A DNA stretch of 64,000 nucleotides from Pseudomonadota bacterium (GTDB lineage Bacteria; Pseudomonadota; Gammaproteobacteria; Burkholderiales; Burkholderiaceae_C), in contig JADFIG010000006.1 in assembly GCA_022566735.1 (NCBI GenBank), forward strand, positions 65,119-129,118, given 5' to 3'. Numbering within the stretch: the stretch's first letter is position 1; each line of letters begins with the position of its first letter. The notes under the pieces were generated by a model. It worked only from the letters and a program-made list of their open reading frames with translations, did no database searches and was not told the origin of the DNA. Of the stretch, positions 57,330 to 64,000 are shown in pieces. The translations under genes and the position numbers were made by a program.

Positions 57330-58427
57330 ATGATGAAGACGTCGCGCCTGATGCTGGCAAGCGCCCTGGCCCTGCTGGCGGCCACCGGCCATGCCGAAGA
57401 GGAGAAGGTGCTCAACATCTACAACTGGTCGAACTACATCGCGCCAGACACCATCGCCAATTTCGAGAAGGAGACGGGCATCAAGGTGCGCTACGACGTC
57501 TTCGATGCCAACGAGATCGTCCACGCCAAGCTGGTGGCCGGCAAGACGGGCTACGACATCGTGGTGCCCTCGTCCTACTGGGCGCGCCTGCAGGCCGACG
57601 GCGGGCTGCTGCAGAAGCTCGACAAGGCCAGGCTGCCCAACCTCAAGAACCTCGACCCGGCCTTCCAGGCCCAACTCGCGCGGCTGGACCCGGGCAACCA
57701 GTACATGGTGGACTGGTTGTGGGGCTACACCACGGTGGGCATCAACGTCGACAAGGTCAAGGCCGCGCTGGGCGGGCCGCTGCCGGACAACGTCTGGGAC
57801 CTGGTCTTCAAGCCCGAGTACATCAGCAAGCTCAAGGGCTGCGGGGTGTCCTTCCTGGACTCGCCCACCGAGGTCGTGCCCGCGGCCCTGCACTACCTGG
57901 GCAAGCCGGCCTTCAGCAAGAACATCTCCGACTACAACCTGGTGCCGCCGCTGCTCAAGGCCATCCGGCCCTACGTGACGCTGTTCAGCTCCAGCGGCTA
58001 CATCAACGACCTGGCCAACGGCTCGATCTGCCTGGCCTTCGGCTACTCGGGCGACATCAACATCGCCAGGAACCGCGCGATCGAGGGCAAGACCGGCCAG
58101 CACATCCAGACCCTGGTGCCCAGGACCGGTGGCGTCATCTTCATGGACACCATGGTGATCCCGGCCGATGCGCCCCACCCGGACAACGCGCACAAGTGGA
58201 TGAACTACATCATGCGCCCCGAGGTGCACGCGGCCCTGACCAACAAGGTGTTCTACGCCAACCCCAATGCGGCGGCACGCAAGCTGGTCAAGCCGGAGAT
58301 CGCCAGCGACCCGGCGGTCTACCCGACCGAGGACGACATGAAGCGCATGGCCCTGCCGGACGCCGTCAACAACGACATCCGCCGCCAGATGACGCGCATC
58401 TACACCTCCTTCAAGACGGGGCTGTGA
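57330..58427 (+). CDS. potF: Putrescine-binding periplasmic protein
   Basis: The protein is about 365 residues. The signal peptide ends GHA. It has the PotF/SpuD/PotD pattern: VLNIYNWSNYIAPDTI, FEKETGIKVRYDVFDANEI, GYDIVVPSSYW, and WLWGYTTVGINV, and SGYINDLANGSICLAFGYSGD, which lines the polyamine site. AAGGAG directly abuts an ATG at 57321, so the ATG at 57330 (9 bp from it) is the better start. It delivers polyamine to the PotGHI transporter encoded next. Confidence 0.95.
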   Translation: MMKTSRLMLASALALLAATGHAEEEKVLNIYNWSNYIAPDTIANFEKETGIKVRYDVFDANEIVHAKLVAGKTGYDIVVPSSYWARLQADGGLLQKLDKARLPNLKNLDPAFQAQLARLDPGNQYMVDWLWGYTTVGINVDKVKAALGGPLPDNVWDLVFKPEYISKLKGCGVSFLDSPTEVVPAALHYLGKPAFSKNISDYNLVPPLLKAIRPYVTLFSSSGYINDLANGSICLAFGYSGDINIARNRAIEGKTGQHIQTLVPRTGGVIFMDTMVIPADAPHPDNAHKWMNYIMRPEVHAALTNKVFYANPNAAARKLVKPEIASDPAVYPTEDDMKRMALPDAVNNDIRRQMTRIYTSFKTGL

Positions 58428-58430
58428 GCC

Positions 58431-59573
58431 ATGGCGGTGGCGCGCGATGAGGCGGCCGAGCGCTTCCTGAGCCTTGAGCGGCTGGTGCAGGACTTCGCCA
58501 GCCAGGATGGCAGTGCCTTCCGCGCGGTGGACAACGTCTCGCTGGACATCCGCCGCGGCGAGATCTTCGCGCTGCTGGGCCCCTCGGGGTGCGGCAAGAC
58601 CTCGCTGTTGCGCCTGCTGGGCGGCTTCGACGTGCCGACCTCGGGGCGCATCCTGCTGGGCGGACAGGACCTGGCCGACCTGGCGCCCTTCGAGCGGCCC
58701 ATCAACATGATGTTCCAGAGCTATGCGCTGTTTCCCCACCTCAGCGTGTGGGACAACATCGCCTTCGGCCTGCGCCGCGAGGGCCTGCCCAAGGCGCAGA
58801 TCGCCGAGCGCGTGGAGGCCATGCTCAAGCTGGTGCAGCTGGGCAAGTTCGCACAGCGCAAGCCGCACCAGCTCTCGGGCGGGCAGCAGCAGCGCGTGGC
58901 CCTGGCGCGCAGCCTGGCCAAGCAGCCGCAGTTGCTGCTGCTCGACGAGCCCCTGGGCGCGCTGGACAAGAAGCTGCGCGAGGAAACCCAGATCGAGCTG
59001 GTCAACATCATCGAGTCGGTGGGCGTGACCTGCGTGATGGTCACCCACGACCAGGAAGAGGCCATGGCCATGGCCAGCCGCATCGGCATCATGAACGAGG
59101 GCCGCATCCTGCAGGTGGGCACGCCGCGCGAGATCTACGAGACCCCGGCCACCCGCTTCGTGGCCGACTTCATCGGCAACGTCAACCTGATGGACGGCAC
59201 GCTGGCGGTGGACGAGGCCGACCACGTCGAGATCGCCTGCGCCGATGTGCGCCACTTCGTCGGCCACGGCATCACCGGGCACGAGGGCATGCCGGTGACG
59301 GTGGCGCTGCGGCCGGAGAAGATCCGCCTGTCGCGCAAGCCGCCATCGCCGGAAGAGGGCCTCGCGCCGGCCCCGCTCAACCAGGTCAGGGGCCGCATCA
59401 AGGACATGGTGTACTTCGGCAGCGACACGCTCTACCACCTGCAGCTGCCCAGCGGTGCCATCCTCAAGGTCACGCAGGGCAACACCGAGCGCCACCCCGA
59501 CGACACCCTGAGCTGGGACGACGAGGCCTTCGCCTGGTGGTCGCCCTCGGCCCACGTGGTGCTGACCCAGTGA
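58431..59573 (+). CDS. potG: Polyamine ABC transporter ATP-binding protein
   Basis: This is a 380-residue ABC ATPase. Walker A GPSGCGKTS lies at about 50-58, a Q-loop at MMFQSYALFPH, the signature LSGGQQQR at about 149-156, Walker B LLLLDEPLGALDKKLR, and the H-loop VTHDQEEA. A C-terminal TOBE-like domain (about 245-380) is typical of the PotA/PotG/MalK branch. The start is 3 bp after the potF stop. It powers import through PotHI. Confidence 0.95.
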   Translation: MAVARDEAAERFLSLERLVQDFASQDGSAFRAVDNVSLDIRRGEIFALLGPSGCGKTSLLRLLGGFDVPTSGRILLGGQDLADLAPFERPINMMFQSYALFPHLSVWDNIAFGLRREGLPKAQIAERVEAMLKLVQLGKFAQRKPHQLSGGQQQRVALARSLAKQPQLLLLDEPLGALDKKLREETQIELVNIIESVGVTCVMVTHDQEEAMAMASRIGIMNEGRILQVGTPREIYETPATRFVADFIGNVNLMDGTLAVDEADHVEIACADVRHFVGHGITGHEGMPVTVALRPEKIRLSRKPPSPEEGLAPAPLNQVRGRIKDMVYFGSDTLYHLQLPSGAILKVTQGNTERHPDDTLSWDDEAFAWWSPSAHVVLTQ

Positions 59574-59585
59574 GGCGCTGAGGCC

Positions 59586-60479
59586 ATGCATGACGCCGCA
59601 TCGTCCACCCCGTCCCGGCGTCGCCAGGGCCTGCGCTGGTCGGAGCGCCCGGTGGTCGGGCTGCCCTACCTGTGGCTGTTGGCCTTCTTCCTGCTGCCTT
59701 TCCTGATCGTGCTGAAGATCAGCGTCTCCGAGATGGAGGTGGTGAGCTTCGCGCCCCTCGTGCAATGGGTCGACGGGGTGTTGAGCATCAAGCTCAAGTT
59801 CGGCAACTACCTGTTCATCACGCAGGACGCCCTCTACTTCAAGACCTACCTGGCCAGCCTGAAGTACGCCGGCCTGACCACCGGGCTGTGCCTGGCCATC
59901 GGCTACCCCTTCGCCTACTTCATGGCGCGCTCGCCCAAGGCGGTGCAGCCCGCCTTGCTGATGATGGTGATGCTGCCGTTCTGGACGTCCTTCCTGCTGC
60001 GCGTGTACGCGTGGAAGGGCTTGCTGACCGAAGGCGGCTGGGTCGCCGAGGCACTGGACGTGCTGCACGTGGACGCCCTGCTGGTGGCGCTGGGCCTGGT
60101 CTACACCTACCTGCCCTTCATGGTGCTGCCGCTGTACGCCAACCTCTCGAAGATGGACATGCGCCTGCTGGAGGCCGCCTCCGACCTGGGCGCCACGCCC
60201 TGGGTGGCTTTCTGGCAGGTGACGGTGCCGCTGTCGCGCGCGGGCATCGTGGCGGGCTCGATGCTCGTCTTCATCCCCTGCGTGGGCGAGTTCGTCATCC
60301 CCGAGCTGCTGGGCGGGCCGCAGACGCTGATGATCGGGCGGGTGCTGTGGGACGAGTTCTTCTCCAACAACGACTGGCCGATGGCGTCGGCGGTGGCGGT
60401 GGTCGTGGTGCTGCTCATCCTGGTGCCGCTGGCCTTGTTCAACAAGGCGCAGGCCGATGCGCAAGGGGGCCGCCGGTGA
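59586..60479 (+). CDS. potH: Polyamine ABC transporter permease PotH
   Basis: This is a 297-residue inner-membrane permease with six helices. The EAA-type cytoplasmic loop is EAASDLGATPWVAFWQVTVPLS. The opening PYLWLLAFFLLPFLIVLKISVSE is typical of PotH/PotB. It ends overlapping the GTG start of potI by 4 bp. It pairs with PotI to form the channel. Confidence 0.95.
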   Translation: MHDAASSTPSRRRQGLRWSERPVVGLPYLWLLAFFLLPFLIVLKISVSEMEVVSFAPLVQWVDGVLSIKLKFGNYLFITQDALYFKTYLASLKYAGLTTGLCLAIGYPFAYFMARSPKAVQPALLMMVMLPFWTSFLLRVYAWKGLLTEGGWVAEALDVLHVDALLVALGLVYTYLPFMVLPLYANLSKMDMRLLEAASDLGATPWVAFWQVTVPLSRAGIVAGSMLVFIPCVGEFVIPELLGGPQTLMIGRVLWDEFFSNNDWPMASAVAVVVVLLILVPLALFNKAQADAQGGRR

Positions 60480-61330
60480 GCAGGCAGCCGGCCTACCTGC
60501 GCCGCGGCCTGTGGGTGTCGCGGCTGTGGCTGGCCGCGGGCTTCGCCTTCCTCTACCTGCCCATCCTGGCGCTGGTGGTGTATTCCTTCAACGACTCGCC
60601 CCTGCCCACGGTGTGGGGCGGGCTGACGCTGAAGTGGTTCGCCCGCCTGGCCGGGGACGGCGAGGTGCTGGAGGGGCTGTGGCTGTCGCTGAAGATCGCC
60701 TTCCTGACGGCCTGCGGCTCGGTGGTGCTGGGCACGCTGGCGGCCTTCGCCCTGGTCAAGTTCCAGCGCTTTGGCGGGCGCACCCTGATGGTGGCCATGA
60801 TCAACGCGCCCCTGGTCATGCCCGAGGTCATCATCGGCCTGTCGCTGCTCTTGATGCTGGTGTCGGTGCAGCGCTGGCTGGGCTTCCCCGAGCGCGGGGT
60901 GATGACCATCTGGCTGGGCCACCTGCTGCTGGGCCTGGCCTATGCCACCGTGGTCATCCAGGCGCGCCTGCAGACGCTCAACCCGCAGCTGGAAGAGGCG
61001 GCGCAGGACCTCGGGGCACGGCCCTTGCAAGTGTTCTGGCTGGTGACGCTGCCCATGATCGCGCAGTCGCTGGCCTCGGCCTGGTTGCTGACCTTCACCC
61101 TGTCGATGGACGACGTGGTGCTGGCCGCCTTCCTGTCCGGGCCGGGCTCCTCGACCTTGCCCTTGGTGATTTTTTCGCGCGCCCGCCTGGGGCTGGACCC
61201 GAGCATCAATGCCGTGGCCACGGCCGTCATCGCGGTGGTGGCGCTGGCCGTGGTCGGGGGCAGTTACGCCCTGGCGCGCATGGAGCGCCGCCGTCAGCAG
61301 GACATGGCGCAAGCCGCGCGCCATGGATGA
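60476..61330 (+). CDS. potI: Polyamine ABC transporter permease PotI
   Basis: This is a 284-residue inner-membrane permease. The GTG start at 60476 overlaps the potH stop (GTGA). Six helices and the EAA loop EAAQDLGARPLQVFWLVTLPM are clear, and YSFNDSPLPTVWGG and SMDDVVLAAFLSGPGSSTLPLVIFS are PotI/PotC signatures. It is the second half of the polyamine channel. Confidence 0.95.
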   Translation: MSRQPAYLRRGLWVSRLWLAAGFAFLYLPILALVVYSFNDSPLPTVWGGLTLKWFARLAGDGEVLEGLWLSLKIAFLTACGSVVLGTLAAFALVKFQRFGGRTLMVAMINAPLVMPEVIIGLSLLLMLVSVQRWLGFPERGVMTIWLGHLLLGLAYATVVIQARLQTLNPQLEEAAQDLGARPLQVFWLVTLPMIAQSLASAWLLTFTLSMDDVVLAAFLSGPGSSTLPLVIFSRARLGLDPSINAVATAVIAVVALAVVGGSYALARMERRRQQDMAQAARHG

Positions 61331-61376
61331 GTGTCCCGATGTGAACCCTTCCCATGAAGCCTTCAAGGAGCCGCCC

Positions 61377-62918
61377 ATGACGTCCGTCCGCCTGATGAAG
61401 AGGCCCGCACCCCCGTTGATGCCAGCGATGCCCGTCGCCGCGGCCGTCACCCTGAGCGTCGCTGCGGCCTGGCCCCTGCCGAGCTTGGCTGCGGGGCCGA
61501 GCCAGGGGCCAGCGAAGGCCGCGCGGGATGCCGCCACGCAAGAGCTGCTCCAGGAGTTGCGCGCGCTCAAGGACCGCGTGGCGGACCTGGAAAAGAAGCT
61601 GCAGTCGCAGGAGGCCCGCACCAGCGCGGCCAGCGCCGATGCCGCGGCGGCCAAGGAGGTGGCCGCGGCCGTGCAGCCCGGTGCGACGTCCGGCATGACG
61701 CCCGAGCAGCAGCAGGATTTCAACCGCATCGCCGTCAAGACCGAGGCGATGGAGGACGCGCGCGACATGCTCGGCTTCAAGGGCCTGAAGGTCAGCGGCT
61801 ACATGGACCCGACCTACATCCTCAACCAGCGGCGCCACCAGGGCGGCTTCGTCTTCCTCAACTCGGTCGAGCAGCGCGGCTACTTCTACGACGGCTCCTA
61901 CATCGGCACGGCCGTCATCGACTTCACCAAGGAGACCGACAGCGGCTCGCGCTGGCGCCTGACGCTGGCCCCGCAACGCGGCACCCAGGGCGTGGCGGAG
62001 GGCTCCTCATCGCCGGTGCACGAAGCCTCGGTGTCGGTGCCGCTGAGCGACCTGCAGACGCGCTTCATCGCGGGCCACCTGCCGGACTGGTCGGGCTACG
62101 AGTACCTGCAGGCCACGCAGAACAAGCTCATCACCCACAACCTGCTGTTCGACACCACGCTGCCGGCGTCCTACACCGGCGCGGGCCTGGAGCTCACGCG
62201 GGGCAAGTGGATCGTCAAGGGCCTGCTGGCCAACATGAACGCCAGCCGCCGCAACGACCGCGAAAAGACGCCGGTGCTGGCCTACCGCGTGGACTACGCC
62301 AAGGGCGAGTTCCAGGGCTTCGGCTTCGCCGGCGTGCACGGCAAGGCCGCCAACCTGAGCCGGAACGTGGTCGATGCCAATGGCGATGTCGTGGCCCAGC
62401 GCGATTCGCGCGTCGACTTGTTCGAGCTCGATGCCTACTTCATCCGCGGCAACTGGACGGTGCAGGGCCAGTTGGCCCTGGGCCGCCAGAAGGCCGCGTC
62501 CATCACGCCCGACCCGGACAGCGGCGCCTTGCGTGATGCCCACTGGACGGGCCTGTCCGGCCTGGCGGCCTACAAGTTCGAGCCCTGGCTGGAGGGCATC
62601 GTGCGGCTGGACTACCTGTTCAACAAGAAGAACGGCGGCGGCCTGCTGACCTACGCGTCCTTCGACGACCACAACGGCATCGGCCCTGCGGCCAGCGGCT
62701 TCGACGACAGCGGCAACGTGGTCTTCGGCCAGCCGGGGCGCGGGGTCAACCGCGGCGCGCTCACCCTGGGCCTGAACTACGCCTACAACCTCAGCACGGT
62801 GTTCAAGCTGGAGTACCGCCACGACTGGGCCACGGGCGCCGTCTTCCTCGACAGCGCCAGCAACACCTTCAAGAAGAACAACCACCTGCTGGGCACCTCG
62901 GTGGTGGTCAGTTTCTGA
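61377..62918 (+). CDS. DUF3138 family outer-membrane porin
   Basis: This is a 513-residue protein from ATG 61377, with AAGGAG 6 bp upstream. After the signal peptide (ending LAA) comes a coiled coil (about 43-75, LLQELRALKDRVADLEKKL) and then a long amphipathic beta region ending SVVVSF with a terminal Phe, as in outer-membrane barrels. The N-terminal coil plus barrel resembles DUF3138 proteins of Burkholderiales. It follows potI by 46 bp in the same direction. An outer-membrane route for polyamines is the natural inference. Confidence 0.82.
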   Translation: MTSVRLMKRPAPPLMPAMPVAAAVTLSVAAAWPLPSLAAGPSQGPAKAARDAATQELLQELRALKDRVADLEKKLQSQEARTSAASADAAAAKEVAAAVQPGATSGMTPEQQQDFNRIAVKTEAMEDARDMLGFKGLKVSGYMDPTYILNQRRHQGGFVFLNSVEQRGYFYDGSYIGTAVIDFTKETDSGSRWRLTLAPQRGTQGVAEGSSSPVHEASVSVPLSDLQTRFIAGHLPDWSGYEYLQATQNKLITHNLLFDTTLPASYTGAGLELTRGKWIVKGLLANMNASRRNDREKTPVLAYRVDYAKGEFQGFGFAGVHGKAANLSRNVVDANGDVVAQRDSRVDLFELDAYFIRGNWTVQGQLALGRQKAASITPDPDSGALRDAHWTGLSGLAAYKFEPWLEGIVRLDYLFNKKNGGGLLTYASFDDHNGIGPAASGFDDSGNVVFGQPGRGVNRGALTLGLNYAYNLSTVFKLEYRHDWATGAVFLDSASNTFKKNNHLLGTSVVVSF

Positions 62919-62959
62919 GGCGGCGCGGGGTGGCGCCTGCGGGAACTGGGCCCGCGGTG

Positions 62960-63577
62960 TCAGGCGTTCAGCCAGGCCAGCAGCGGCTCCCACTGCGCCA
63001 GGTCCTTCTCGACGCGGTTGGCCGGCACGTCCCACAGGCTCAGGCCGTGGGCGGCCAGGTGGGCGTAGTTCTGCGTGTCGCGCAGCAGCGTCAGCAGCGG
63101 GATGTCCAGCGTCTGCAGGAACTCCTTGAGGTGCTCGGTGGCCTTGGTGTGATCCTTGATGCGGTTGCCCACCACGGCCAGTTGCGTGCCCTCGCTGCGC
63201 TTCTTCTTGGCCAGGGCGCGCACGAAATCCTGCGTGGCGTAGATGTCGAAGACGCTGGCCTGCAGCGGCACGATGACCTTGTCGGCCAGCTTCATCACCG
63301 CGTCCAGGCCCTTGCCGTGCAGGCCCGCGGGCGTGTCCAGCACGACGTGGGTGGTGCCCTTGGGCGGGCGGGCGATCTGGTCTTCGCTGACGTCCCAGCT
63401 CTGGATGCGCGGCAGGCCGGGGTCGCGCAACTGCAGCCACAGGCGCGAGGACTGCTGGCGGTCCACGTCGCCCAGCATGACGGCGTGGCCCTGGCGGGCG
63501 AAATGGCCCGCGATGTTGCTCGACAGCGTGGACTTGCCCACACCGCCCTTGGGATTGGCGACCACGATCACCGGCAT
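62960..63577 (-). CDS. Orphan ParA/MinD-family ATPase
   Basis: The protein is about 205 residues from ATG 63577, with AGGAGC upstream. It has the deviant Walker A KGGVGKST with the signature Lys, LGDVDRQQSS as switch I, and VVLDTPAG as Walker B. No parB, minE or chemotaxis partner is adjacent, so this is not the chromosome-partition pair. Short ParA-like proteins of this kind position various cargos; the cargo here is unknown. It converges on the DUF3138 gene and is divergent from the aldehyde dehydrogenase gene. Confidence 0.9.
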   Translation of the reverse strand: MPVIVVANPKGGVGKSTLSSNIAGHFARQGHAVMLGDVDRQQSSRLWLQLRDPGLPRIQSWDVSEDQIARPPKGTTHVVLDTPAGLHGKGLDAVMKLADKVIVPLQASVFDIYATQDFVRALAKKKRSEGTQLAVVGNRIKDHTKATEHLKEFLQTLDIPLLTLLRDTQNYAHLAAHGLSLWDVPANRVEKDLAQWEPLLAWLNA

Positions 63578-63643
63578 GGCGTGCTCCTGTTGCGACGTTT
63601 GCGCCAGGGGCCGCCATCGGCGCGTCACTGGCAGCCCGTTATT

Positions 63644-63657
63644 GTGGCGCATGCCAC
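63644..63657. promoter_or_regulatory. Inverted repeat GTGGC-N4-GCCAC between parA-like and puuC-like genes
   Basis: A 5-bp perfect dyad with a 4-bp centre lies in the 123-bp divergent gap, 43 bp before the aldehyde dehydrogenase ATG. It could be an operator for the catabolic gene. It does not resemble the E. coli PuuR site. The short arms leave chance as a real alternative. Confidence 0.3.
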
Positions 63658-63700
63658 GCGCTGGCGAATTCGCTAGAGTGTGGCCTCAGGGGGTGTCCAC

Positions 63701-64000
63701 ATGAGCGCGTCTGCATCGTCTCCTTCCTCGTCGTCCGACACCGGCCTGTGGCACGAGCGCGCCCAGGCCCTGCTGGCCGAAGGCCTCGTCGACGGGCGGG
63801 CCAGCATCGGCGGCCAGCGCACGGCCGCGGTCTCGGGCGAGACCTTCGTGGGTCGCTCGCCCATCGATGGCCGCCGCCTCGGTGAGGTGGCGCGCTGCCA
63901 GGGCGCCGACGTCGACCTGGCCGTGCGCCACGCCCGCCATGCCGTCGACGACGGGCGCTGGTCGGCCAAGGCCCCGGCGGTGCGCAAGCGCATCCTGCAG
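63701..64000 (+). CDS. puuC: Aldehyde dehydrogenase, puuC-like, 3' truncated by window edge
   Basis: Only the first 100 residues are visible. After a Ser-rich start they match the N-terminus of PuuC-type NAD(P)-dependent aldehyde dehydrogenases: HERAQALLAEGLVDGRASI, GETFVGRSPIDGRRLGEVARC, DVDLAVRHARHAVDDGRWS, and KAPAVRKRIL. The catalytic Cys and Glu are beyond the window. Beside puuA and puuD it probably oxidises gamma-glutamyl-gamma-aminobutyraldehyde. The puuB oxidase is not seen and may lie downstream. Confidence 0.85.
   Translation, partial: MSASASSPSSSSDTGLWHERAQALLAEGLVDGRASIGGQRTAAVSGETFVGRSPIDGRRLGEVARCQGADVDLAVRHARHAVDDGRWSAKAPAVRKRILQ

Noticed and set aside
56694..60464. Minus-strand open frame of 1256 residues opposite spuC and potF-H
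   Set aside because: It is antisense to well-conserved transporter genes and its product is His/Gln/Val/Gly-rich low complexity.

Overview
The window is GC-rich (about 70 percent by eye) and densely packed, with short or overlapping intergenic gaps. It reads as a chromosomal segment of a beta-proteobacterium of the order Burkholderiales, probably the Leptothrix/Ideonella/Aquabacterium neighbourhood. That placement is an inference from a PEP-CTERM-type protein, a DUF3138 porin, a secretin fused to a cohesin-like domain and the many c-di-GMP genes. No tRNA, rRNA, CRISPR array or insertion sequence was seen.

Region 1 (1-12950) is a polymorphic-toxin island. The 3' part of one RHS/YD-repeat gene enters from the left edge with an uncharacterised C-terminal domain and a small membrane-anchored partner. 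A 1335-residue secreted protein with four tandem fibronectin-III-like repeats follows. Then comes a complete RHS protein with a Sec signal peptide and an HNH nuclease tip, followed by a DUF4265 gene that is the likely immunity gene. The two RHS genes share an exact 127-bp match, a sign of recombination between paralogs.

Region 2 (12966-26628) holds a membrane-anchored glutaredoxin, a PEP-CTERM-like secreted protein, and a long, tightly coupled operon for a type II secretion/MSHA-pilus-like machine: pseudopilin, GspF, GspE, PilM/GspL-like, PilO/GspM-like, PilP/GspC-like, TPR-secretin-cohesin lipoprotein and three more pseudopilin-like proteins. The operon ends with a rhodanese-like protein lacking its cysteine and a transglutaminase. 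The RHS proteins carry Sec signals and lie next to this machine, so it is a plausible exporter for them (inference).

Region 3 (26629-31624) is housekeeping: malic enzyme, thiL-pgpA-pncC and a small holin-like membrane protein. Region 4 (31708-46467) is a signalling region. It has two membrane GGDEF proteins, a hybrid histidine kinase, an HD-GYP response regulator, a beta-barrel protein, a PstS-like periplasmic protein, an MFS transporter, an RlmN-like radical SAM enzyme, a GGDEF-EAL protein and another GGDEF protein.

Region 5 (46696-53325) carries small conserved genes, an alpha/beta hydrolase and a minus-strand type VI secretion cargo cassette (vgrG, LysM-muramidase effector, putative periplasmic immunity protein). 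No T6SS structural genes are present.

Region 6 (53513-64000) is a putrescine/polyamine catabolic and import cluster: puuD-puuA-spuC, then potF-G-H-I and a DUF3138 porin, then an orphan ParA on the opposite strand and the start of a puuC-like aldehyde dehydrogenase cut by the window edge. A near-consensus sigma-54 promoter precedes puuD and a weaker one precedes potF, suggesting nitrogen control.
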